From assembly GCA_029747015.1 (NCBI GenBank), contig JAKOGI010000834.1, positions 195,825 through 259,824 of the forward strand: a stretch of DNA of 64,000 bases, given 5' to 3'. This DNA is from Carnegiea gigantea. Its lineage: Eukaryota; Streptophyta; Magnoliopsida; Caryophyllales; Cactaceae. The position numbers and the translations under genes were made by a program. Positions 24,876 to 37,529 of the stretch are shown one piece after another. Every line of letters begins with the position of its first letter. The first letter of the stretch is position 1. The notes beneath the pieces were generated by a model. The model was not told where the DNA came from. It saw only the letters and a list, made by a program, of their open reading frames with translations, and ran no database searches.

Positions 24876-27800
24876 CCTATCATAATAAGCCCTAGTAAAA
24901 TTCAATCCTATAGTCAATAAGAATAAGGTGGATAGCCTATTAGACTTACATTACAATCCTTATTTTGATAATCGAATTAGAGAGAGAATTTATACTTGGG
25001 CAATATTTTTGAATTCATACGAGAGCTTAATGTTGTTGTTTGCAACTAGATTATCTGCTTACGAAGGGTACAACCACAAGGCGAAGCGAAGAGATAATTT
25101 GTTTAAATGTATATATTGACAGGTTATAAATAGAATGTAAAGTGTAATAGAAAATAAAGAAATAAATAAAATATTTTTTTGTATTTGAGTTTATGTTTTA
25201 TCAGAGTCGAGCCACTGTTAACCCATAAAAGGATATGATTCTTTCATTACATTTTCTTCATTTATAAAACTTGAACCTAAAACCTTATTTAAGCCGAACA
25301 AATATAAAAGTACTTAAATTAATGTATGTTGGTAACGAAATAGTACATATATGGTGCTTAGGATAATAGGGCCTCAATTTGGATATTAAATTAAGACCCC
25401 CTTGTAAGGTCATTCCTATTACAATGATTTTTCATAAGATCAATTTTTGACGCAAGCAAAAAGTCAAAATGTACAAATCATCCCCTGAATTTTTTTTTTT
25501 TTTTTTTTTGAGCTAGTTATTGCTATGGACACTTGACCTACTGTGTCCCTACCTTACTAATCATTAATCCGTCAAATACGTGCCTTCCCCTTTCCCTTGA
25601 GAATTTCTTTACTAAAACACGGACAAGCCATTCTTATTATAATGGTTACTTGAACAGCAGAACAAATTTAAGTGATTGGACTGTTAATGATATTGGTTCA
25701 ACCAAATGGTAAGGCAATCACCATTTTGTGCCACGTAATGTGAAGGCTGCTTCTTTTCCTTCTGTTTTAGTTTTGACTCTTCATGGGTAGGAACTAGGGC
25801 TGTAAATGAGCCGAGCCTATAAAGTTTAGGTTTAGATTCAGAGCTCAACTCGACTCGTATTTTTTTTTATTATTTGTTATTGGTTAAAAAAGTTTCAAAA
25901 TTTAAGGATGATGAGATGATTAAATATGATCTAGCACCCTAATTCTAGATCACGATTAGTTTTTTAAAGTTTAGATTATTAAGAATAAATGGTTTCAAAG
26001 GTGAAAATATTGGAACCCATTTTTTCAAGTTAGATTATTAACATCCGAATCTCTCAAAATTCAGATTATTAAAATCCACTAATCCAATTAAAAATAGCAC
26101 TATAATGAATAGTGTGCAGGGACACCCAACTTGTGTATAACTATTATATATTTGTAGCTTTCCAAAATCACAAGATGACATATGTAATCAACTCGTCACT
26201 AATGAGGTTGATCTCTTGAGATCCCATTTTACAGCCTATCTATATTTGATGATTGACGGTGAATTTCATTGCTCTACTCATTTTAAACCGCCTAGTATTT
26301 TAATTTGCTGAACTAGGATAACTATGCTAAATCCAGTTAAACTTCGAACCCCAAGTTAGGTATTAAGAACTTGGCTCAAATGATCTAGAAGTTATGTCAA
26401 AGTTATCTCATCATTTTAAAAAGAACATATAAAAGTTTATATACACATAATTTAAGGTTAAAACATATCATAGGAACACCATAAGGAAAGACGGATAAGT
26501 TAATCCGTACAAGTGTAGAGTTTGAATCCCTAACTTTCCATTTGGAAAGTAAGTACTCCTCCACTTATACAAAAGCATTTTCTTGCACAACTACGTGACT
26601 TATAAGAGTATATGTTATTACCTTTTAATAACACAACATAATATATGAGCTGATTGGATTCCAAAAGGTTAACCCTCGCAACATTCTCGCACATGGAATT
26701 TTTTAAAATTGGGTTGGGCTGTTGATCATCTCGACTCTTGATCTTCACCTTTGACGGCCCAAATTCTAGACAACACAAACCCCAGCTCGGAGGGACATGC
26801 TCAAGGAACCAAAACCCTGTAAATGCCTTGAGCCCCTGAGAAACAATTCCCTGTTATGTACATTTTACAACATGATTTGTTAGGGGGTTGGGCTTTTTTC
26901 TTTTTCTTTTTTTTTTGGGGGGGGGGGGGAGCGGGGTGTTCAACAACCGTTATCTTACAATTGGACAATGATTTTCCGGAACGGGGTAAACTCCAACGTA
27001 TCCTCCATCTACGCTTTCTTGTTGTAACTCCAAGATGGCCTGCCTCAAAATGCATTTCCAAGGTTGGAAAATCTTAGGAACAACAATTCTCCTTAATAAT
27101 CAGCAAACTTCGAACGTAATTTCCCAATATATGTCTGCAGAGTACATCAATAAGAAGAAAGACTTCAACGCTCAAAGCCTCAAGCAGCTATAGAACAAAG
27201 TTAACCCAAGAAAACTTATCCATGCTCCATTCCAGATCCGGATGACATGAAACAAGACGGATGAGACTCAACGATAAGAAGGTTCGATCCCCAAGAAACC
27301 TAGATCGATCGGACGTTGATAAGCTTATTTGACAAACCAATAGGAAAAGTAAAAACAACATAGGGCCAGCTCAAACCAAATATTTCACCACCTTGACCAC
27401 AAACTAAGTGACCCATTCACTAGGTCTATGCGGAACTGACACCTTATGAGGCATGAACAGAATTGCCATTACTTCTGATACGAGCAATTTAGTAGGTAAC
27501 AGCAAACTACGCAAAATGCAACAAAAGCTGCATTTCAGAAAGTGTGCACACACATGAACACAAAGAGAAGTCCGGGTAAAACAACCTGGCATTAGTCCTA
27601 GACTAAGCAACGATGCTGAATATGGTAGTACTCTAGTCACCAGGGGAAGGAATCAACTGCAGAATAAAGGGACGACGCTCAGCCTCCCATCACTTAGTGA
27701 TCGTCACATGTCTTCACTTGCTCACGAGCCCAAGGTCAACTGCTATAGCCAAAGGCAGAAATAAAGTAACAATTCTTTTCAATTTTAATTATTAGATTTT

Positions 27801-30189
27801 AGTCACTCCAAACTGCAGGGGATTCATGTGAGCCCCTGAAATTTTAATATACAACTTGCTTGCTTTTATAGAATATTCCATGAATAGCAAAGAAGTATAT
27901 AGCGCATTCAATCAGAAAGTTAGGAACACAATCAGGACAAAGTGTAAGTGGCCCTCGCTAGGCCATTGCTGTAAAGAAATGCAATAAAACATAAACCAAT
28001 GGACAGGAATGATAATTGGACCACATGACCAGTTTTTGCGGCTGAATTTCAATGGCTAGTTTGCAGGCGAAAAGGCCAGTTCGAAACAAAAATTTTAGTT
28101 GGAAACCTTGACTGAAAAGTTTTTTGATTGGTCTAAAAAATATCAAGACCAGGGGGGAAAAAAAAGGCATATGAAGATAAAAAGCAAATGTCCAACCATG
28201 TGTTGGCATGTTGAAAAAATGATTTTCAGATTCACATGTGTTATTAGACAACAACAGCTTATTATGGACCCAGCTGAGGCAAGAACAGAGGAGACTAAGA
28301 TAAAAGGTGAGCTTTGCCGAAATCCAAAACACTTCAAAATAGGCTTAAAAGAGTCAAAAAACTTCAAAGAATATTGCAAAGAAGCTAGAAGTGAAAGCAG
28401 AATACACATTATGTGCTAGACGTGTTGACCATTGTAAAGGCAAACTAGTCCTAGAATCAAATCAAACACAAATCACTTGCTAGAAATATATAACTTGACA
28501 AACTTAAAGCAAGTTTCTGAGACTTGCACTTGTCACAATGGATGGATTGGATACTGACCGCTGATGGTCCATGCTTCCGTTGGTAGATAATTCCCACAAA
28601 ATTAAACCAACCATGGAGAAAGAACGAAAGATTGCATAAAAAATAGTCCTAGAGTAACTCTTGCAGAGCACACAATTACAATATAGTGGTTTTAGTGTCA
28701 TTGTACTGACTACTAAGCCTATTTCAATATTTAAAAGAGTGCAGTACAATGTCAAGCAAAAACTCACAAAATAGAATCTTAATTAATTGACCGACATTAA
28801 ATTCGAAGTATTATAAGCATACCTCAAAAGAGCATTACTTCACCATGAAGATCACTTAAAACCCAAATTTTAATCTGGCTTTCAGTTTCATAGCCTGCAT
28901 GGTATCAGCAGATAGCACTTGTTACCCGAATAGTACGTTACTGAAATAACGGCAGACTTACAGCAACATAAACCTAAGATGAAAGGCTGAAGGATCTTAA
29001 AGGTAAAAGGCATAATATCATGATTATTGAAATTCAAAAAGAACAGGTTTCGTCCTCTGAACAAAAAGGCGACTCACAGAGAGGTCACTATTGCAAATTA
29101 GCTCTCTTACTTTTGGTAGCCCACAGAAAGAGTAAAGCTAAAGCGGTAAAGCACAAAACAAATCAAGACAGATATTTCTCATTATGATATATCACCTTTG
29201 TTATGATTGTGATCAGCCATTCGTTTAATAATAAGCTAAAGAGAGATCTCCTCAACCTCAGGAACAAGTGAATAACCGGGCCTGCCCACTGCAAGAATGT
29301 ATGCCTTTTTTATTCTGAGTGGAGGAGTAAGAGAAAAAGCAGTCATCAGGGATCCCTTGAAAGAACATAATTTGCTCTCCATGCGACTTATTCAAATCAA
29401 GCAAAATGATTATGTAGCTCAATGGATGACAATCAGCAGTGGAAGAGTCAGCTAAAGGAATCAGAGAACGTTCAAGAGAGTAAGAGACCACCATTCGCAT
29501 GCTCACGTGGACTCGTTTAAACCAAACAATGATTACAAAGTAAATTCACGACAAGAAGCAATTGTTGGGACCCTCTAGAGATTTCGTGGCCTCAGTGGTT
29601 TTGAATTGACTTTCGGGTTCAACCATAAAATGCATGTTTTAATAATCGATAGGCGGCCATTCACCATAAACCAGGAATCAGAGCATCTAGTAGAGACATT
29701 GAGTGGCATAGGTGCTTGAAGAGTTGAACTTGAAATACAAAGCAATCCATGGAACGCAAAGCAAGGAAGAAAGCCCACTACAATAGAAGAAGAATAAATG
29801 TCTGGCTTCCAAGTAGCACAGCTTTTTTTCTTTTTAAAAAAAAAAAGTTAAGGAAAGAGGAAGAACATCAAGAAGCAAGACATGTATGGTAACAATGAAG
29901 AGGAAATAATCTAGACTGCAGTTAATCTGAGATGAGCACTTCTATTAGAAAGATCACATACAACAAATTTTTGGTCATTTTTTCTCCAAAAGACAACGAA
30001 GGCACAGTTTCAAGCAATAAATGATGTTGAAAGATCAGCAGATGTAGATCACAAGACAACATAGAACTGCATGTGTAGACCAGCGCACAAATTTTATGTT
30101 CAACTTCAACTCATTTCTGTCATTTCTTCTTCTTCCCCCCCCCCCCCCCCCCAAATCATACATCGTGTGCCTCAAATTTGGGCGATATT
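24876..30189. other. Long region without a supportable gene
   Basis: Base composition from about 26500 is less AT-rich than the neighbouring intergenic DNA and resembles plant intron or untranslated sequence. However, the short open frames on both strands show no family similarity that I recognise and no consistent splice chain. T-then-G or C runs occur at about 26902-26929 and 30135-30152. It could be introns of an unidentified gene, a non-coding transcript, or old repeat. Confidence 0.35.
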
Positions 30190-30522
30190 CACACAATACC
30201 AACTAACTTAGGGTTAATAGAACAAAAGGAAGGGGTGAAACAAGCGAGAGGAACGAAAACAAAACCTGAGACAAAGTCACAAGTTGTAGAGCATGATTGA
30301 GCTCCCAGTTGATTCTCCAACTTCTATAACGCTGAGAGACTACTAGGCAATCTCACACAATACCAACTAACTTAGGGTAACAGAACAACAGGAAGGGGCG
30401 AAACAAGCGAGAGGAATGGGAACAGAACCTGAGACACTGTCACAAGTTGTAGAGCATGATTGAGCTCCCAGTTGATTCTCCATAGTCCATCCTCTATAAC
30501 ACTAAGAGACTACTAGCCAGTT
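30190..30522. repeat. Two-copy tandem duplication, period 164 bp
   Basis: A segment beginning CACACAATACCAACTAACTT (30190) is repeated from 30354. The copies agree over nearly their full length (GAGCATGATTGAGCTCCCAG in both), with a handful of substitutions and small gaps. No coding role is visible. Confidence 0.85.
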
Positions 30523-32337
30523 TCAAAGCTACGTCATAGGGACTAAATCATATGTCTCAATATCATATGCTGCTTAATTGTGTGAAGTTACACTCTCGCT
30601 AATGCCCTTCCAAATTAAGCGCCTAATAGATAACACCTCTTTCAATCACCAGGGTAAGGTTGCAGAACACCACTGTCACTCCCCCCCCCCCCCCCCTCCT
30701 TGTTTCCCCCGACCCAACTTAAATAAGAGCCCAGTGAGAGGTAGTCCATGACATGTAACATGGCATGGCATATTAGGAAATAGATTGCAGACCATTTAAA
30801 GAAATTATTTGAGTTATAAATTACAGGAAGGCCATGAGGCCCCCGCCAGACACAATAACTTGCAATTCCAATGAATTATGTCAATACAGCTTTCACAACT
30901 ATTGCAATTATGGAGGGCATATACAGATTAGTGGTCATGCTGCAGCAAAGATTTCCACTACACCAAACAAAGGTATCGTGAATATATCTCTATCTACCAG
31001 TTCAATATTCACCTCAAAAGCTTCATAAATATCAAAAAATTGCAAGTGAGAAAACAAATATAGTTGCACTTCACCTTACTTACGGATCAAGAGTTTCCAC
31101 ACTCTGCAGCCATGTATATAAAGCTATTGTCCTTCTCTAATAAGTGGGAGTACAACAGAATTCCCACCATTCCCCATTTTTGCAGTCGGAAGCCTGACTA
31201 ATGGTCATCATTCATGATCAGTAAATGCTTGCCCATGAGTTTTTTTTTTTTTAAAAAAAAAAAAAAGAATTGACTTTTGTTCTCGCAGTCTTTCGAATGT
31301 TCCAATAACAAAATAACACTTGGATCCTCCCACCCATAGCAAAGTCAAAATATTCTAGGATTCAGATTTTAGCTAGAATGCTTGTGTTTGTTTTCAAGCA
31401 TTACCCCGGACCAACCTGGAAAATTGGTCTCCAGTAGGCCCACTACAGCTTGAATACTAAAAGAAACTTAGAAAGAAAAAACTACAACTAGACTAAAGAC
31501 AGACCAAATTGATTTGTTGTACAGAGGATAAGCCAATGTTCAGAAATCTTCCTTGAAACAGTTCGGGATTCTAGTAGTTAAGCAATAGTTGAAACCGACC
31601 AAACCAAATCCCGAACCTAGAGTCCCACATAGGCTGTGATGTGGAGAAATCACAGGCATGGGACATAACCACCACTACGATTGAAGCAATGAGCATCCAC
31701 TACCTACAGCTTCACAACAAAAGAAGAAGAGAATTTTATTATGATGGTTTTGCTTTAGCATATTGTAATTGAAAAACTAAAAAATTTGCCCAATATACCA
31801 TAATTGACAAATCATTGTCATTGCATTGACATGGAAAATTCCAATAACTCAATTTCTTTTGTTTCTTTTTTCTATTTTGTTGAATAAGGATCCCATCCCA
31901 TCAAAACTCTATGTTAGGGCCACCCCAGTGAAGCTAATGGGCGAAGAGGGGGTAAAAAACTAGTCCCAAGGCCTATTTGTACTCAATGCGAATTCCCAAA
32001 CAAGGAATATGCCTTCCCTAAGTTTTGAACCTACGGCCCCGAGTTGGTAAAATGCATGTGGTCACCTCAATGACCAACTAAACTAAGGCTCTTGATCATG
32101 CCGGTGTCTCAAATTATAACAATGAAAATTGACCGTACATGTTAGATTTCGTATTAATATTTGACCCGGACTGAGTAAAGCATTGTGCAACTAAGCCAAC
32201 ATCTAGGAGGATCCCTGCTATTGAGGTATCAGATTAGCTAGCTTAAGGGGTCATATAAGAGAATCTCCCTTTAGTGACTTTTGACCTGGGTTCTTAGTGG
32301 GAAATGACCATTGACTATGCTTCTGAACTCTCCCTAC
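30523..32337. other. Intergenic or intronic DNA upstream of the first CEP gene
   Basis: Contains a C16 run (30681-30696) and a T/A run near 31241. No gene recognised. The distal part should hold the CEP promoter. Confidence 0.35.
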
Positions 32338-32345
32338 TATATATA
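32338..32345 (+). promoter_or_regulatory. TATA box of the multi-CEP gene
   Basis: TATATATA lies 165 bases upstream of the predicted start codon and after a pyrimidine-rich stretch, a good plant core promoter position. Confidence 0.55.
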
Positions 32346-32509
32346 CACATGAGATGAGCCCCAATTTTAGTTATCATCCGCCCTATCTCATCTCCACAAC
32401 CAGTGACTTCCCTACACATACTCAATCTTCCTACACTTATTCCTTTATTTATAATCAGCTTAATTTTCTACCAGGCACCAGGAACACATAACTATCCCCT
32501 TGTCCAAAG

Positions 32510-33475
32510 ATGCCTAACATCCAACCCATGTCTATTTATACAATTATGCTTATTGTCTTCACCTATCAAATGCTTTTTAGGGAAGGGAGGCAGATGAAAT
32601 CACCGAGTGGAGTGAGGATCAGCTATCTTGTAAGCCCTTCTCCGAAGAGCATCAGAAAGCTGGGAAGCCTAACAGAAAAGTCAGACCACGATGACATATT
32701 ACCAGAGAAAACTCCTCCGAAGACAACCGCTATTGATTACCCCCAAACTTCGGTAAATCAGAATAACTTTGCCTCTTTGAGATCCACACACAACTCACCA
32801 AAAACTAGTCTCACAGCTGGCTCTTTTCAGGCAAACAATGAGCAATTAGATGGGCTAGGAAACTGCCGTGGTGTAAAATGCCCGGATGATCTTAGGCCTA
32901 TGGCACCAGGTCACAGTCCTGGAGCTGGCCCTTCTTTCCATGTTAACAAGAACAAGTCACCGTACCAAATGACCAAAAATCCAAAAGGAGAGTATACTCT
33001 GGCAGATTCAGAAGATGACGTCCGACGCACTTCACCAGGTCGCAGCCCAGGCGCTGGGCATGCTCTTGAAGAAGGCGACAGAGAGTCAAACCCCGAAAGT
33101 GCAGAACTGCAAACCACCTTTCCCCCATCATCACAGGCTCATCACTCATTTTTCACTTATTCTGCAGAGTCCAGCAAAAATAGTTTTAGACCCCCATCGC
33201 TGCCTGGTACTGGTGTTCTTGCAACAAGCCAAAAAAATACAGACACAGCAGGCGACTGTCTCAGCGAAAAATGCACATACAATTTCCCAACAGCAAACCC
33301 AAGCGCCAGCCATGAAGTAAGCAAGTCAGATAACATAACTCCAGAACATGATGGTGCACATCTTGGAGTAGTGCAGTCTCATGCAGGACAAATAGATGAT
33401 TACCGGCCTCCGACCCCTGGCCCTAGTCCGGGTGCTGGCCATGCTATTTTAAAGGAAGACAGAATTGCCCCATAG
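32510..33475 (+). CDS. Multi-domain CEP (C-terminally encoded peptide) precursor
   Basis: A 321-residue single-exon precursor of secreted CEP hormones, which signal through leucine-rich receptor kinases in root growth and nitrogen responses (family knowledge). The N-terminus has a hydrophobic segment (YTIMLIVFTYQMLF, residues 10-23) followed by REGR, as in CEP signal peptides. Met7 is an alternative start. Three canonical domains are seen: DDLRPMAPGHSPGAG (126-140), DDVRRTSPGRSPGAGH (169-184) and DDYRPPTPGPSPGAGH (296-311). A degenerate one, NSFRPPSLPGTG, is at 224-235. The spacers are low-complexity and charged, as expected for a prepropeptide. The first domain has Pro where the final His normally stands. 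An upstream ATG at 32403 opens a 64-codon frame that overlaps the start. The precursor is long for the family. Confidence 0.85.
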   Translation: MPNIQPMSIYTIMLIVFTYQMLFREGRQMKSPSGVRISYLVSPSPKSIRKLGSLTEKSDHDDILPEKTPPKTTAIDYPQTSVNQNNFASLRSTHNSPKTSLTAGSFQANNEQLDGLGNCRGVKCPDDLRPMAPGHSPGAGPSFHVNKNKSPYQMTKNPKGEYTLADSEDDVRRTSPGRSPGAGHALEEGDRESNPESAELQTTFPPSSQAHHSFFTYSAESSKNSFRPPSLPGTGVLATSQKNTDTAGDCLSEKCTYNFPTANPSASHEVSKSDNITPEHDGAHLGVVQSHAGQIDDYRPPTPGPSPGAGHAILKEDRIAP

Positions 33476-33488
33476 TTATTTATTCACA

Positions 33489-33751
33489 AATTCTAAGGTG
33501 AGACCATCTCATGTAAGAGATATGGTGAGAGAGCCTCCTTAACAGTGATTTTTTAGAGGCTTTGGGGTGACCGAAAATCCACTTCTAGGGTGACTGTTAA
33601 ATATGAAGGTAACCAATAATTATTTAAGAGAAGACATTGATAATATTCACCCCTCAATGAATGACTAGTTACCCACACTTATTAAAAGTCACCCTAAAAG
33701 TATCCTTCTCACAATATTCATTCAGCGAGATGGTCTCATCCACAGTCTAAT
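33489..33751. mobile_element. MITE with GTGAGACCATCTC termini (copy 2)
   Basis: Begins AATTCTAAGGTGAGACCATC and ends GATGGTCTCATCCACAGTCT, inverse repeats of about 25 bp. It is of the same family as the intronic copy at 3165-3430. It starts 14 bases after the CEP stop codon and may therefore contribute to its 3' UTR. Confidence 0.62.
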
Positions 33752-35841
33752 TATTTCTTGGTATCTTGAATACCCATATAACCAAAACCATACATCATCC
33801 AAAATATGAATGTAAGATATGATGTATGTGCCACGAGTAGCAAAGATTCTATAAAAATTAGCTCTGAATCATTATTTCCCTTGAATCAATTATTGAGGTA
33901 TGACAGTTACGAAAACACTTTGAAGGTTAACAATTGAGCTGCCCAACCCACCTTCTCAAAGAACATTTCAGCCAAAGGATGCAAGTTACAATACCTGTGC
34001 GAACTCAACATTTCAGCCCTAAAAGAATGCGCTGTACCCAAATTGGCTTATCATCATTACTCATAAACTATACAATAGGTAAACAAATAGATAAGAATAA
34101 CTAAACTTTTGAAGCCTCCGCTATGCAAACAAAGCAGAGTCAAGGACAAATGACTAAGAGGGTTTCGAATTCTACCACTTTCTGAAATTCATGCATCCTT
34201 TTGCCATTAAGAAAGTACCAAGTATTTATTTATTTTTTTTTTGGGATAGGGAAAAAGAAGTACCAAGTATTTATACCCACGTTAAGTGTAGTATCTGCAA
34301 CACACGTTAGTGCAGATCAGACATTTGAGTAGCTCAACACCCTCTCAGACATTGAAGTAACTCAGCACCCTTAACCGCAAAGAATCACAAGTATATATTA
34401 CTCAGCACAAGAAGAAAAGTTGAACTGCAAATCTAGGGGGGGAAAAAAAAAAGATATAAATTTTAAAAACAAGACATTTGTGGCAATTGCCAAGTGCCTG
34501 CATGCTACAGGAATTCATTCTCACACAAAATGTAACATGCAATTAGGACCAATTAGGTTAGAATATCCTACGTCCTACCCCAAATAAGTGCTTTGACCAA
34601 TGATTTATGAACTCATCAAACCACTACGAAATATAAAGTTCGCTTTTTTTGTTGGTTGGGGGGGGAGGAGGGGGAGGGGAGAAAGGACCACTCAAGATTT
34701 TTACATTGTACCAACAAACTCCACGTTTGGTGATTGTTTCTATATTTTCTTTTATATTACAGATGATGCAACACTCCTTTTGGTGATTCTTTTCTTTTTT
34801 GTATCCTTTGGCACAAAACATGAAGAGTTTATTGTGTATGATTTTTACATTGTACCAACAAACTCCTTTTGGTGATTCTTTTCTTCTTCTTTTTTTTGTA
34901 TCCTTTCGCAGAAAACATGAAGAGTTTATTGCGTATGAGTTACGTAAGAGCTTAATAATTATGAATCCAACTACTTGGCTTCCATTTTCGTTTGTGATAC
35001 CTGACCTGATGTTGGTCTTCAAGTATCTTCAATTTGAAAAATCTTAGTCTTTGAACAACATGGGAGAATATTCTGTGGATAGGGTGAATGGAGATGATTT
35101 CTTGAGAAGGATTCACCCCAAGTCGCTTTAAATTGAGATTTCTCCTTTGAGTCTTCACTCTAAAATATAAATACATTGAAGAGCGATGATACCAAGACAC
35201 CTCCTATTATTATAAGAATTAGCACTCTATTACTCGGGTATCCCTCAGGTTTCAACTGCTTGTTTGAAGCTCAAACTATTGGCATAAGAAAGGCTCTTTA
35301 AGATAAAAATCAAGAACAAAGTCGTTAGCATTGATTATTTGTGCTATTGGGCATTGGTCGGAAATATACTGGGATAGAATAAGCAGAGCTCTCAAGTATG
35401 ACCAGAATTCGCCCAGAGAAGGGTCAAGATGGCCTACGTCTCGGTCAAAGCAAATTGTAGCAGTCAAAAGACCAAGCTTGCTTAAGTACAGCTAGAACTC
35501 ACCACTCTCAGAAATTAGTGTGCGTTGACCTCCAAGTGGGCTCGTGTCTTTGGCCCGACCTGGCCTAATCATGACCAGGTCAATCCAGGTGTATTCATTT
35601 CCTTCTTTCCACTTCGTTCTCCAAAAACGATTGAACAAATAGAAAAAAAATCATGAAAGGGCCATCAAGGATACTTTTAGAAATATTGTGCAACTCATGT
35701 ATTTCAATTCCCAAAACATGAAGTGACCATTATAGCTAGATGAGGCAGACGGCTACATGTTTATTAGTAGTTCTAGCTCCCAAAGTTAAAGCAAACTATG
35801 AATCAAAGCACATACAGTCAAATACGCCCAAGTTTGTCAAT
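33752..35841. other. Intergenic DNA between CEP gene and Tat-type element
   Basis: No supported gene. It contains a tandem repeat (34780-34940). Confidence 0.4.
34780..34940. repeat. Tandem repeat of about 93 bp, partial third copy
   Basis: GGTGATTCTTTTCTT ... ACATGAAGAGTTTATTG occurs at 34780 and again from about 34873, joined by TTTTTACATTGTACCAACAA. That joint also occurs once more just upstream, near 34697. Confidence 0.7.
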
Positions 35842-35846
35842 CCAAT

Positions 35847-36413
35847 TGTTGACACAAATTCCGAGCCTGCAATCAATTAGACAAGAAATTGAGCAACAAA
35901 GTGAATTTTTTTGTATTTATATCAAAGAATGGGTACAATCTCTGTATAGTTGTTACAAGAACAAGTATAACAAGTCCTCTGATTCAATCTCCTTGAGTGA
36001 GTTTGAATAAATTTGATCCTGAGAGAGGGCCTATGAGGCTTAATCTCAGTCAGGATGTGAGTTTGAATTTCTACCGGTAGACGGCACGTATTTGAAGTGC
36101 TTATTGTCCTCTGCCAGAGAAAAGTCTTGAGCTCTTGAGAGTTCTTCTGAAATCCGACCCCTGAAATGAGGGGAGTAGCTCCCTTTTTATAGAGGAATGA
36201 AATGAAGATTTCTATTAATTATCCCTTAAAAGAAAAAGAATAATAATTTATTTTCTTCATCATTCGTGATACGTGACGCTTTTTAATTGGCCGTCGTAAT
36301 TATTCACCAAATATTTAATTTGACACGTGACAACGTGTAATTGGGCAAAATAAAAACATTGGATTTTCTACGTGGCAGGTCTTGATTGGACAGATAATTT
36401 TTTGCCTCCTACA
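35847..36413 (-). repeat. 3' LTR of the Tat-type element
   Basis: 567 bp, starting TGTTGACACAAATTCC and ending TTGCCTCCTACA on the plus strand. It matches the copy at 49713-50279 with few differences. Confidence 0.93.
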
Positions 36414-36425
36414 AATGCCCCCTTC
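36414..36425 (-). other. Polypurine tract of the Tat-type element
   Basis: On the minus strand GAAGGGGGCATT lies directly before the 3' LTR. Confidence 0.65.
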
Positions 36426-37529
36426 GAGACCTAGCTGCGTAAACAAAGTTTTAAACGTCTCCGGCCCCCCCTTTTTTTTGAAGTAGCTGGGTCTCGAATA
36501 TTCGACGGATAGCCCTGGTCGTTTTTTTTTTTTTTTGGGGGGGGGACTTGGCTGTTTCGTTACTGTGCCACATACAAGGCACGTGATGCCCAGCAACTGG
36601 CCTCCTTTTCTTCAGTGCAGCCACCACCAGAGCCTCTGCTACTCAGCCCTTCTTTTTCCTTCCAGATCGCTGCTCATTCTTCTTCTCCCTTTGTTGACGC
36701 GATACACGCGATCTTCTTTTACCCGTGATAAGGAAATTATTACCCAGCATACATTAACATATATCGAAGAAATAATTTCTTTCCTAAATTACCACTATTT
36801 CCCCTAATTTTTGTCTACAAAGATGTCATGCTGAAGATTTTCTTGCTGCTTGATTTGTATATATCCCATATTTCCCATGCTGAAGTTGTGTTTAATCAAG
36901 CTGCTGTATTGAACAGGGCCCTTTTCCCGACAGCTACGATCGATCCTTGTTTGATTCCCCCAAGAATCCTCTTTCCGCTAGTACCAAAATCCGGTGTGGG
37001 TCAACGAAGAAGAAGGCAAGAAGGTTGTTGTCGAACGAGGGAGCAGAAACGGATCCGGAGTCATCGAGAGAAGGAGCTAAACCTGTAAAACCTCACTTTC
37101 TTCTTCTTCTCTTTTACTGCTCTGCTTCTCTATTTTTTTTTTGGAGCCCTCAATTTCATCTGCTAAGAAACATGGGGGGAAAAGAGAAACAGAGGGGGGA
37201 GTAATGTGAGTAACTGTGTTATTTTTTTTTTTTATTTTCTTCTTTTTGGTATTTCCGTGGCCCTGCATCAATGGCTCTTCTCGTCGCACGACTGAAGCTT
37301 GAGGAAGAAAGATAACACGCACGGGACAGCTCTTCTCATTTAATGAATGCAAAATTTCTCCAGGGTGTTGGTCTAATAACACCTAGTCGTAATTCCTCAT
37401 GTCTTCTTTTTCTTTTTCTTTTTTTTTTTTGGTTCTTTCATGCTGCCTAATGTCTTTTTTTTTTTTAATGTTTTTTTTTTTTTTAGATAACCCCTTTTTT
37501 CTTTGTGCAAATTTGTGCGATAATTTATT
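36426..37529. other. Non-coding 3' region of the Tat-type element
   Basis: Contains a T-then-G run near 36521-36546 and short open frames on both strands without recognisable products. On the plus strand it lies upstream of the plant mobile domain gene and may hold its promoter and leader; this is inference. Confidence 0.4.

Noticed and set aside
26801..27077. Overlapping open frames on both strands around a T-then-G run
   Set aside because: Both are dominated by homopolymer translation (poly-Phe/Gly or poly-Lys/Pro).
28504..28767. Minus-strand frame with SMVGLILWELSTNG, vaguely like a kinase subdomain
   Set aside because: There are no other kinase motifs nearby and no splice chain. Similarity over a dozen residues is not enough.
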